Below are positions 53,269 through 63,252 of a stretch of DNA of 64,000 bases, one piece after another. Each line of letters begins with the position of its first letter. Positions within the stretch are counted from its first letter, which is position 1. The notes beneath the pieces are model-generated. The model did no database searches. It saw only the letters and a list, made by a program, of their open reading frames with translations, and was not told where the DNA came from. The stretch is from NCBI GenBank assembly GCA_023055425.1, contig JALGPY010000001.1, positions 110,031,057 through 110,095,056 on the forward strand, in the 5' to 3' direction. The DNA is from Linanthus parryae. Taxonomy: Eukaryota > Streptophyta > Magnoliopsida > Ericales > Polemoniaceae. Made by a program: the position numbers and the translations under genes.

Positions 53269-54638
53269 TGTTGGAAATATGCCCTAGATGCAATCTATTT
53301 TTGTGACATTTATGGATTTACGATTCATTATGTTATTGATATAGAGATATGTTAACATTAATGAAGTCCTTATAATATAAATGTTATATTCTTAACTATC
53401 CCTAATCGATTATACTGATGAACTGGACGATCAACTATAGACTAGTATGGGGTTAGATTGATATGGATATATCGCGATCCAACACATGGGTATGAATTAG
53501 GGGTAATGTTATACTGGATTGACCCACTTAAAAGAAGGATACATACAAGTTATATAAAGTCACAAGCGCTTCTCGTGGTGACAACGGTATTGTCATCCTT
53601 AGACTTCAAGTCACTAAACTAGTTGTGGAGTATTGTGTTTTGATAGAATCAAACGCTACACCGTGATTGGGTAGCAATAAAGGAGCATATCGGACACAAT
53701 AGGAAGCAAGCTTAGAGATGGTAGTGATGTAGATAGAATTTGTCCCTTCCACATAAGGGGAGTAAATATCTGTGGCCACTCGAGGGATGGTGCTTATAAA
53801 ATGTCTGGCCAGACTCATGGATAAGACTATTCCCAGGATCCAGAAACTATGGATTCGATATACGAGTGTGACTTGTATGTATCGTGTCCAATCCGGATAT
53901 GGAGACAAAGGAATGAGACAATAATTGCACAAGGTTTGTCGGATGACTATTTATTTTAGTTGGGTGGCAAGGACGTCTTGCTAGAGGCCGCTCTATGTTA
54001 GTAAATTGCTACTACCAACTAAGTAGAAACCTATGGGGTCACACTGCCTATGGATTAGACCGGAATTGGGAGTTAATTAATATAATTAATTAAATATAAG
54101 TATCAATACACAACTACTTGCAAACTTAGTATGACTAATTTGCAAATTGGACTAATCTGTGTATGGACAGGATTAGGAGAGGGACTAATATGTAGTTAAC
54201 AAGGAGTTTTTGGACTATATAAAGGACACTCCTAGCTTATTTTCTCCAGTAATTCTCATAACATATTGAGTGAGAGATAAAAATCAAGGAAAGGGACAAA
54301 AAACTAAGAGGGTCGAACCCCCTTAGTGCCGCCCATCTACCCGTCGTCCTCAAGGAGGGTACCGCCCCTCCTTTGCTCCGCTTTGAGTGATCTTCTTCTC
54401 CTTCCTTCATCCCTAGCTAGCAAAAAGGCGTGAAGGATCCGAATTAAATCCTAGCAGTGGATTATGCATAGATACGTGAATACTACTATTTCACGAGTGA
54501 AGTCATCACAGGAGACCAACAAGGTATTTTGATACTCAAACCCATACATAGTTATGATGTCTAGACTTGTGATCCTTGGAGGGTCTTTAACGGATTTAAT
54601 TTTGTTTTCCACTGTGCATCCGTTGTCAAAACCCTACA
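53269..54638 (+). repeat. Angela-like 3' LTR
   Basis: TGTTGGAAATATGCCCTAGA to AAAACCCTACA. It carries a GC-rich block (about 54310-54422) that is not present in the 5' LTR. Confidence 0.9.
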
Positions 54639-54643
54639 CCATC

Positions 54644-55930
54644 CAAGTAAAGAAAACAAAGATCAACATATTCTTTAGAGAGTATAAGCTATTCAAGGTG
54701 AATGGAGATCAGTCTATCAAAGACATGACAGATATAGTCAACAATCTGGAATCTCTGGGAAAGAATTTTTCAAATGAAGAGAAGGTCAGAAAGATCTTGA
54801 GGAGTCTTCCCAAAGCAAAATGGGAACCAAAAACTACTGCTATAGAAGAAGCTCAAAATCTATCTTCACTTCAGCTTGATGACTTGCAAAGAAAGTTGCT
54901 TACACATGAAATCTCCATGAATGATGAAGAACTGCCAGAAAAATGTCAAGAACCTAGCTCTCGAGGCTAAGGAGAATGAATCATCTCAAAGACTTGAAAA
55001 ATAGAAAGAAGATGATGAACATCCATTTGCTCTCATTTCCAAATCCTTGACCAAAATACTTAAAATGAAGAAAATCTTTGGAAACAAGGACTTCAACAGA
55101 GACAAGTCCAGATCCTCCAGTAGAAAGGACTACAAAGGTACAACTTCTTCACAAAAATCTAAAGTGGTGAATTGCTTTGAGTGTGTTGATGCAGTACACT
55201 TGATTAGAGACTATACACACAAGAAAATCAAGCACTTTCTGAAAAGAGACCATGACAGAAAGAAAAAGGCCATGGTGGCTTCATGGAGTGACTCAGATTC
55301 ATCAAGTGAATTAGAATCAGAAGAAGAGCAATTGACTTATAGCCAAGCATGATGAAAGTTCTGAAAGAACATTGAGTTAATGGTAAATTGTTTGATTTCA
55401 AAACCAACAGATGTTCTCTCTGATTATCTTAGAACAGTTCTTTTAAATGAAGAGGTCTATCTGAATGAGATCAAGATTATAAAATAAAGGGTTAATGAGC
55501 AAGCAAAAGATAACTTGCAACTAGTTTGCATTAACAAGAATCTTGAAATCTCTCAGTAAAAGTCTGACATAGAGTTCAAGGCCTTGGAAACCAATTTCAA
55601 AGCCTTGAAATCACAAGTAAAAGAAGTTATCACTGAGAACTCTGTTCTAAGTGATAATCTAGTTGCTCTAAAGTATCAACATGATGAATTAGAGGAACAC
55701 AAAACTCTTTTGAATAAGAAACTTCAAGACTCTAAAACCATTTTGACAAAGCTTGTTGGCTCAGAACACAATCTTAACCTGATTCTTGAAGGAAGTTTAC
55801 AGTTAGTTCACAAAACTTGTATTGGAAATAATACTTACTTTCCAAGGAAAAGTGATACCAGATTTGTGAAGGCTAGTAACAGGTTTCTCCTAACTGTCAC
55901 TATTGTTGAAAAATTTGTCATGTTAAAATG
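54644..55930 (+). pseudogene. SIRE copy 2: gag, C-terminal part
   Basis: Continues gag after the insertion: QVKKTKINIFFREYKLFKVN, SLGKNFSNEEKVRKILRSLP, LQLDDLQRKLLTHEISM, stop. The next frame has ASWSDSDSSSELESEEE and a zinc knuckle CFECVDAVHLIRDY in which the last Cys is Tyr. A coiled-coil segment follows (55584-55830, METNFKALKSQVKEVI). The second knuckle reads CHYC, stop, KICHVKMTY and is also broken. Gag would coat the genomic RNA; this copy cannot. Confidence 0.85.
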
Positions 55931-57110
55931 ACTTATCCCTTTAGAAGAAGAGACCCTCACATAATGAGGAACACTTTTCCAGTTCAACGCAAGGGACAAG
56001 TTAGACAGATTTGGGTTCTTAAAGGGGTTAGACCACCTAACATGGTTGACCCTGAATATGAATCTAAATTCAACACTTTGTCTAACATACGGGTAAGGCA
56101 GTGAATGGTGTTTAAAGGGTGTCACCAAGAGCAAAGAACAGAAATGGTTTATGGACAGTGGTTGCTCCAGACACATGAGTTGAAAGATATCTTTATTCTC
56201 ATAACTAAAAGAGCAATCTGAAAGTTCAGTCACACTTGGTGAAAAAGGCAAATGCAACATACTAGGTATTGGTAAAGTTGGTACAGATTCTGAAAACACT
56301 ATTTATGATGTCTATTTAGTTGATGGCTTGAAATTCAATTTGCTTAGTGTATCTTAGTTATGTGATAATGCAACAAGGTTATTTTTGAAAAAGAGAAATG
56401 TGTGGTGCAAAATGATAAATCTGGACATTGCATTCTCACACCCTCAAGGTCAAACAAAGTTTATACTTTTCACACAAACAAAGTTGCAGGAGAATGTCTT
56501 ATGTGCCTCAAGGCCTTGAAAGAAGATTCAAATCTTTGGAACCCAAAGCTTTGAAACATTAGCTTGCACACTTTGAACAAGTTAGTTTTTTAAGGACCTA
56601 ATAAGAGGTCTACCCTTTATCAAGTTCAAAGATGAAGAGGTATGCAAAGTGTGTGCTCAAGGTAAACAGACAAGAAGTTCATTCAAGCCAAAGAACTTTG
56701 TAAGTACTACTAGACCCATTGAATTACTGCATATGGATCTCTTTGGTCCTATGAGAACTCCAACTCCAAAGTGTAAGAAGTATATGTTAGTTATTGTACA
56801 TGATTTCTCAAGATTTACTTGGATAATTGTTTAGAGATAAATCTGAAGCTCTATATGAATTTTCAAAACTTTGTAAAGAGCTTCAAACCTTGAAAAACTT
56901 TTCTATTGCTTCAACCAGAAGTGATCATGGTAGAGAATTTGATCAACTTGAGTTTGATTTATTTTGTGCTAAGCATGGTATCTCTCACAGTTTTTCTTCT
57001 CCAAGAACTCCTCAACAAAATGGTGTTGTAGAAAGAATGAACAGGACTCTTGAAGATATGTCAAGAACAATGCTTTCGGAGAACAAGTTGCCCAAAATCA
57101 TTCTGGCCTG
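55931..57110 (+). pseudogene. SIRE copy 2: protease and integrase, broken
   Basis: The protease motif KWFMDSGCSRHMS is at about 56145, followed by YDVYLVDGLKFNLLSVS and stops. The integrase finger tail is VCAQGKQTRSSFKPKNF. The core reads ELLHMDLFGPMRT (D), VHDFSRFTWI, TRSDHGREFD (D) and TPQQNGVVERMNRTL (E). A stop with a frame change lies at 56834 and another frame change near 57100. Confidence 0.85.
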
Positions 57111-57973
57111 AAGCAGTAAACACAGCCAACTATATACTTAACAAGTTCCTGATTAGTCCTATCTTTAAGAAGACCCCCTATGAGCTTTTCAAAGGAAGAA
57201 AGCCAAACATCTATTATTTCAAACCTTTTGGCTGCACTTATTTTGTTCATAACAATGGTAAGGATAATATTGGTAAGTTTGATGTCAGAAGTGATGAAGG
57301 TATCTTTCTTGGTTATTCACTGAATAGCAAAGCTTATAGAGTTTATAATAAAAGAACCAAGCTTGTTGAAGAAAGTGTACATGTTATTTTTCATGAAAGC
57401 TATGATGGTGCTTTGAGTGAAAGTTTTGCAGACTTGAATTTAAACAAGCATGAGTCAGAGAATGAGGCTAAGCCCCCAAATGGTTCCAAAGGAAACTTGC
57501 AGGAAAACAGAAGGAATTTTCAAATATTTGAAAATCAGTTTCAAATCCTTGAAAAAGATCATCAAGACGATCAAAGTGAACAAGCCACTTCCTCAAGTTC
57601 TCAAAGACCAGAGAAGATTCCTGTAGAACCAGAAACATGGACACCAAGAAAGAGATTCAGATATATTTCATCTCATCTAGTTGATAATATCGTATCTGAT
57701 CCATCAACTTGTACACATACAATATCTCAATTTAAGAACTTGTGTTCCTTTAATACCTTTGTTTCTCTTGTAGAACCAAAGAATGTGAAGGAAGCATTAC
57801 ATGAAGCAGACTGGATTATTGCAATGAAAAGTGAACTCAATGAATTTGAAAGGAACAAGATTTTGAATCTAGTTCCTCCTCTTAAAGATCAGTTTTTCAT
57901 AGGCACAATGTGGGTATTCAGAAACAAATTAGATGAGAATGGCAAGGTAATCAGAAATAAGGCAAACTGGTAG
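57050..57973 (+). pseudogene. SIRE copy 2: integrase C-terminus and start of RT
   Basis: Open for 307 codons. Contains WPEAVNTANYILNKF, TPYELFKGRKPNI, FGCTYFVHNNGKDN and GIFLGYSLNSKAYRVYN, which are the integrase end. A Gln/Ser-rich linker leads into RT: VEPKNVKEALHEADWIIAMK, ELNEFERNKILNLVPP and GTMWVFRNKLDENGKVIRNK. It stops at 57971 where the family has KARLVAQG. Confidence 0.88.
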
Positions 57974-59305
57974 CTCAAGGCTAAAACCAGGAAGAAGGTA
58001 TTGATTATGCGGATACTTTTTCTCTTTTATCCAGGTTAGTAGCAATTAGAATGTTACTTGCATTTTCATCTCACAAAAATATGAAGCTTTTTCAAATGGA
58101 TGCCAAATGTGCCTCTCTAAATGGATACTTACAAGAAGAAGTATATGTTGCTCAATCTCCTGGTTTTGAAAATGATGAGTTTCCAGATCATGTTTATAAA
58201 CTTAACAAAGCTCTTTATGATTTAAAACAAGCTCAAAAGGCTTGGTATGAAAGACTGTCAAAGTTCTTACTTGAAATTGATTTCAAAAGAGGATTAGTTG
58301 ATAAAAAACCTTTTCATAAAGACTCATGATAAATACATTCTAGTAGTTCAAGTATATGTTGATGATGTCTTGTTTGGAGCTACTAATGATTCTCTTTGCA
58401 AGGATTTCTCAAGGCTTACGAGCAGGGAATTTGAGATGAGCTTGATGGGAGAGTTAAACTTATTTCTTGGACTTCATGTACATCAGATGAAGAAATGAAT
58501 ATTTCTACATCAAAACAAGTACACCAAGGACCTGCTAAACAAGTATAATATGTTTCATTCCAAGGTAGCAAAAATCCCTTTGTGCCCTACACTGTCCATA
58601 TACAAGGATCAAACTAGTAAGAGCGTAAATGTGAAAGAGTATACAGGTATGATTGGATCATTGTTGTATCTCACTCCAAGTAGATCTGATATCATGTTTA
58701 GTGTTTGTATGTGTGTAAGATTCCAAGGTAATCCTAAAGAATCGCACTTGGTTGCTGTCAAATTTTTTTTTAAATATCTCAATGGTACCAAAGACTTAGG
58801 GCTTTGGTATCCTAAACAATCTAACTACTCTTTTTGTGGTTCATATGCTGACTTTGCAGGATACAAAGTTGATAGAAAAAGCACTTCAGGGTGTTGCCAA
58901 TTTTCTGAATCATCCCTGATCAGCTGGCATTCAAAGAATCAAAACTCAGTAGCTTTGTCAATAGCAAAAGTTAAATATATAGCAGCTGGAACTTGCTGCT
59001 CACAAGTGTTGTGGATAGCTCAGCAAATGAGGGATATTGGATTTGATTTCAGAGATATACCTATCAAATGTGACAACACCAGTGCAATATCAATTACAAA
59101 GAATCCAGTTCAGCACTCAAGAACTAAACACATAGATGTTAGACATCATTTTATCAGAGATCATGCTGAAAAAGTTGATGTTATTATTGAATTTGTGTCT
59201 GCTAACATTCAAATGGCAGATATCCTCACTAAACCACTTCCAAAAGAAATATTCTCAGCCCTGAGATTAGAATTGGGTATGCTAAATAGGGGAGCATTGG
59301 TTTAG
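57974..59305 (+). pseudogene. SIRE copy 2: RT and RNase H, broken
   Basis: RT: EEGIDYADTFSLLSRLVAIR, FQMDAKCASLNGYLQEEVYV, LYDLKQAQKAWYERL, frameshift, QVYVDDVLFGATN (intact YVDD), GELNLFLGLHVHQMK, stop. RNase H: EYTGMIGSLLYLTPSRSDI, CGSYADFAGYKVDRKSTSGC and SIAKVKYIAAG, in which the catalytic Glu of the usual STAEAEYIA block is replaced by Lys. It ends DILTKPLP and GMLNRGALV at 59305. Confidence 0.9.
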
Positions 59306-59771
59306 GGGGAGTATCAGGTAAATGTCAGGTGAGCTTTATGTGTTTCAAAGTTTTGAATGGATTTTCAAAGTCTTGAAAATCTTTTCAAATCTTTGATTTT
59401 ATTTTCTTAAGCAGTACAACTTTTCATGGTCTTGAAACGCTTTCCAAAGCCTTGAAAATAAGTATGTATGCTACGTAGTCAATAATTTGGATCTTTCAAT
59501 GTTGGGTGTTATCTCTGTAGATAGTTTATCTATATTGCTTTTACCTTTTTAAATTATTTTCTTTTCAAAGTAGTATATTACTATTTTCTTTCCAACTCAA
59601 ACAATTTTGAATCTAACTGATTCTGCACATCTTAAATGATTTGGAAAAATTTTGTTTCCTTTTCAAACTCAAACTCTTCAGTACTTATCTTCTCCTCACT
59701 CGCTCTCCCTCTCTCTCTATCTCTCTCTTTCGTATCACTCATGCCTCTCTCTTCTATAACCTCAAACCCTA
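59306..59771 (+). other. SIRE copy 2: spacer after pol
   Basis: G-rich start, several TCAAAG-CTTGA palindrome variants (59345-59460), and a CT-rich run (59690-59760) before the next ATG. Same organisation as 277-719. Confidence 0.65.
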
Positions 59772-60004
59772 ATGAGCTCAAGAAGAACTTCTGGAAGAAT
59801 CAAGATGGTTGTAGGTCCTAAGAAAGGTTCTGAGAAGAAGAGGAAAACTACTGAGGAAGAGGTTCAAACCCTAAGTGGAAATTCGATTTCCAGAAATACG
59901 AGTGTAGAAAGAGCTCCTTCTCCTCCAAATAAGAAGACTAAGAATGATCAGACTCCAACTTCCAGCAAGAAGAAGAAGACATTGTTGATTCAAAGACCCT
60001 TGAA
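59772..60004 (+). pseudogene. SIRE copy 2: env-position ORF, N-terminus only
   Basis: Begins MSSRRTSGRIKMVVGPKKGS and continues through a K/E/S-rich stretch (APSPPNKKTKNDQTPTSSKK), comparable to the charged N-terminus at 843-1100 in SIRE copy 1. The conserved central domain, the acidic tail and the polypurine tract are missing. The sequence passes directly into LTR material, so a deletion of more than 1.5 kb is inferred. Confidence 0.6.
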
Positions 60005-61484
60005 TGTATTTTTTATGGTAATTGGTTTGAGTTATGAAAGACAAAGACATAATCAGCAAAGCATTTCAGATACTCCAAGGCCTTGAGAAAAGTGATAGAG
60101 CTTCAAAGCCTTGAGATTTGTTCTTACCCTGCTTAATGTTCTAACAGTTTTGTATTGCAGATTGTATATCTGATTATACAGATCAGGGATCTGTTGCATA
60201 TACTCATGTTTTAAATTATCCACATATCTAACACAATTGCAGATGATCAGAACAGGAAGAATCAAAGTTTTATGAATTTAACTTTGAATATCTGTGAAGC
60301 AGGTCTAGAGCTCCAAGGCCTTGAGATGTGCCTTGAGCTGCTGAAAGTCTTACAGAACTAAATTGATTCTTCCTTGCAGGTTGTGATTCTTATTATTGTG
60401 ATTATTCATTGCCTTCTAAGAGTCTTAAACTTGTTTTCATATGTTATATGTTTCAGAAGTTAAACGGATTACTGTTCTAATCTTTCAACCAGTTTAATCA
60501 GAAACTGGATAACCAAACAGTCATAGTACTGTTATCTTAATGGATTTTGTTGTTGCTGTGTTTTAATGTTGTTGCAGGTTTGTTAAACGTGCAAGAGCAA
60601 TCTCAACAAACTCCAATGGATATCCACTTAGAGCTATTTGAATTTCAGTTGAAAACAGAAGGAGGATTTGTAGGAACTGAGATCCTAAAATCTCTCAATC
60701 AGATGCAGCTGTGGTTAAAAGATATTGGTTTGAATTTTGAAGGTAGAGAGGCTTTCAGAATACTCAGAAAGGTGTGACAAATTCGTGGGAGATCATTCAT
60801 TCAAACACAAACAATGATTCAAGCTTCAATCAAGATTTCAGAAGATCAAATCAATCCAGTTTCCAGAAGAACACATCCAGGCTTTATTAGCTTATTTCTT
60901 CTACTGTGTTCTTCACTTATTTTGTAATTTTTTTATCCTTTAATTATCTTAAACCTCACTTAACCTAGTGGTTGGTTGTTCAAGTGAACAAAAAGAGGTT
61001 CTTGTTAGCTCAACAGTTAGTAGCTGGAACTAGATAGGTTTGGAACCACAAGCTGTATAGGTGTGAGGGAAATCACTTAGCCTTGAAGATCTAGGGTTGT
61101 TTCTGTGTGAGTAATAAGAAGTGTTTTCCCAATCCCGGTGGGATTAGATCCCTCAGGCAGAGATTAGGTCCATTGGGACTGAACTCTGTAAATTGCTTTG
61201 TGTTCTTTACTTTACAGTTTGATTATTATTTGCTGCATACAACTTAAATCAAACTAGGGTTCATAAGCTGTTTAGAACTGGTAATAGTTCAAGGCCTTGA
61301 AGCTTTCTATTTTGCCTTTGAAAGTTTCAGACAGTTTTCTAAAATCTCAAGGCCTTGAGATTTGAGTTTCACACAAAGCTAATCTGTTAAGTTTTGAGTT
61401 TTGCAAGAAGTTCCATACTCTATTCAACCCCCCCTCCTTCTCGAGTATTTAGGTCCTGTATTTAGATTACATTACACACTTTCA
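60005..61484 (+). repeat. SIRE LTR shared between copies 2 and 3
   Basis: Ends CACTTTCA at 61484 before the primer site of copy 3. It shares GGAACTAGATAGGTTTGGAA, GATCTAGGG and ATCCCTCAGGCAGAG with the LTR at 2772-4494. The first 200-300 bases of a full LTR seem to be missing, and the start is uncertain. It is at once the 3' LTR of copy 2 and the 5' LTR of copy 3. It holds perfect palindromes at 61288-61301 and a 22-bp one at 61342-61363. A short open frame at 60547-60777 has no known motif and lies within LTR sequence. Confidence 0.7.
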
Positions 61485-61486
61485 AT

Positions 61487-61498
61487 TGGTATCAGAGC
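61487..61498 (+). promoter_or_regulatory. SIRE copy 3: primer-binding site (tRNA-Met)
   Basis: TGGTATCAGAGC, three bases after the LTR end. Confidence 0.93.
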
Positions 61499-61534
61499 CT
61501 GTGTCACTGATATAGATCTAACAATCTGGTGACT

Positions 61535-63252
61535 ATGAGTAATGTAGGAGATGGTGGATTCTCACAAGGAAGGGTAGCCAATAGACCTCCATTGTTCTGT
61601 GGTGATAACTTCATGCACTAGAAGGCATTGATGAAGATTTTCATTATGGATCAAGACATGGAACTGTGGTCAATAGTTCAGAATGGTCCTCATGAGTACT
61701 ATACTACAATTGATGGAGTCAGATGTATCAAGTCTAAGGAAAATCTTTCAGTTACTGAACTGGAAAACGTATCAAAAAAATACAAGGCTATGAATCTGTT
61801 ATACTGTGCTCTTAATGCAGATGAGTTCAACAGAGTGTCAAATTGCAAGAGTGCCAAAGAAGTATGGGATAAACTGGTGGTGACATATGAAGGAACTAGC
61901 CAGGTTAAGCAGACCAAAATCAACATACTTCGAGTTGTTCAAAATGAATTCAGATGAGACCATCAAGGAGATGTTCAAAAGATTCACTGATGTGGTGAAA
62001 AATTTGGAGTCATTGGGAAAGAAGTTCTCAAATGAGGAGAAGGTCAGGAAAATTCTGAGAAGCTTGCCAAAAGCCAAGTGGGAGCCAAAGACAACAGCCA
62101 TTGAGGAGGCTTAGGATTTGATTCTTCTTCAGCTAGATGATCTACAAGGAAAGCTGCTTACTCATGAAATGTCTATGAAGGATGTGGAAGGTGATTTGAG
62201 TGAAAACATCAAGAACTTAGCACTTAAGGCAAAAGACAGTGAAAAATCTCAAAGCCTTGAGATTGAATATGAGCATGATGATGAAGAGGCTTTAGCATTG
62301 ACCTACAAGGCCTTGGCCAGGATTCCAAAGAAGAAACTAAACACTGGTAACAGGGATTACAACAGAGAGAGATCAAGACCCTCAGGCAGCAAGGACTACA
62401 AAGGTAAACCTTCATCACAGTCACATAAAACTAAAGTAATGAATTTTTTTGAGTGTGCTGATGCAGATCATTTAGTAAGGGACTGTCCACAAAAGAAGAA
62501 GAGCAGGAACTTTCAGAAGAAAGACAGTGACAACAGAAGGAAGAAAGCCATGATGGCTTCCTGGAGTGATTCTGATTCATCAAGTGACTCAGACACAGAA
62601 GAAGATCAAACAAACTTATGCTTCATGGCAAAGCATGATGAGGAAAAAATCATCAGACAGACATGGTAAAAAAATTACTTGCTAGTCCTTCTGATGTGCT
62701 TCCTGAAATTCTCAAGAGTATGTTTTTAAATGAGGAAAGTTATAGAAATGAGATTTATGCTTTAAAGATTAAGATTCATGAGCAGGTAAAAGAAAACATG
62801 GACCTAGTTTTTACAAAGAAAACTGTTGAAGTTTCTAAGACAAAGCTTGAAAAGGACTTCAAGGCCTTGGACAGCAGGTTCAAAGACTTGAAGGCACATA
62901 TAAAAGAGGTTGTTGATCAAAACACTCTTTTGACTGAAGATATGCTGATCTAAAGACTCATTCTGAGAATTTAGAGCAACAAATATGTTCTTTGACTGAG
63001 AAACTTCAAGAATCTAAGAAGGTCCTAGCTAGTTTTACAGGCTCAGAACATAATCTGAATCTCATTCTTGGAGGAAGTCTGAAATCAATGCATAAAAGTG
63101 GGATTGGCTATAATCCAAATTTTCCAAAGACAAGCCAAACTACTTTTGTCAAATCTGGTAGCAGACATTCTCCAAAATGTCATTACTGTGGAAAAATTGG
63201 TCATGTCAGATTAACTTGTCCCTTCAGAAGATCAGCTTTAGGGAGAGCTTAG
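61535..63252 (+). pseudogene. SIRE copy 3: gag, broken
   Basis: The ATG at 61535 begins MSNVGDGGFSQGRVANRPPL. A TAG at 61619-61621 stands where copy 2 has Trp (HWKALMK). The frame resumes with KALMKIFIMDQDMELWSIVQ to YEGTSQVKQTKINIL, then a frameshift near 61930 to FKMNSDETIKEMFKRFTDVV and a TAG at 62112-62114. Next come LQLDDLQGKLLTHEMSMKDV and a first knuckle FFECADADHLVRDC, whose first Cys is Phe. A Ser/Asp/Glu-rich stretch and a coiled coil (62663-62953) follow. The second knuckle CHYCGKIGHVRLTC (63178-63219) is intact. Confidence 0.87.

Larger units (their letters stand above)
36833..54638 (+). mobile_element. Angela-like Ty1/copia retrotransposon, old, interrupted by a Tat-like element
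   Basis: LTRs start TGTTGGAAATA-GCCCTAGA, a start shared with the Angela/BARE group, and the internal region uses a tRNA-Met primer site. Flanks CCAGC (36828-36832) and CCATC (54639-54643) are the decayed 5-bp TSD inside SIRE gag. The internal region has a 2.6-kb non-coding leader with no recognisable gag, followed by remnants of protease-integrase, RT and RNase H. A Tat-like gypsy sits in RNase H (43172-53174). The LTRs differ much more than those of the Tat element, as expected from the nesting order. Confidence 0.88.
35176..61484 (+). mobile_element. SIRE copy 2, interrupted by the Angela-like element
   Basis: The order is LTR, primer site and gag start (36467), then a 17.8-kb insertion (36833-54638), then the rest of gag, protease, integrase, RT, RNase H, spacer, a truncated env-position ORF and an LTR. 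When the insertion and one target copy are removed, gag reads continuously (QGPS then QVKKTKIN), as in SIRE copy 3 (EGTSQVKQTKIN). Multiple stops and frameshifts show that it is old. Confidence 0.85.

Noticed and set aside
60547..60777. Short plus-strand open frame in the shared SIRE LTR
   Set aside because: No motif and located within LTR sequence; not conserved in the LTR at 2772-4494 as far as I can see.
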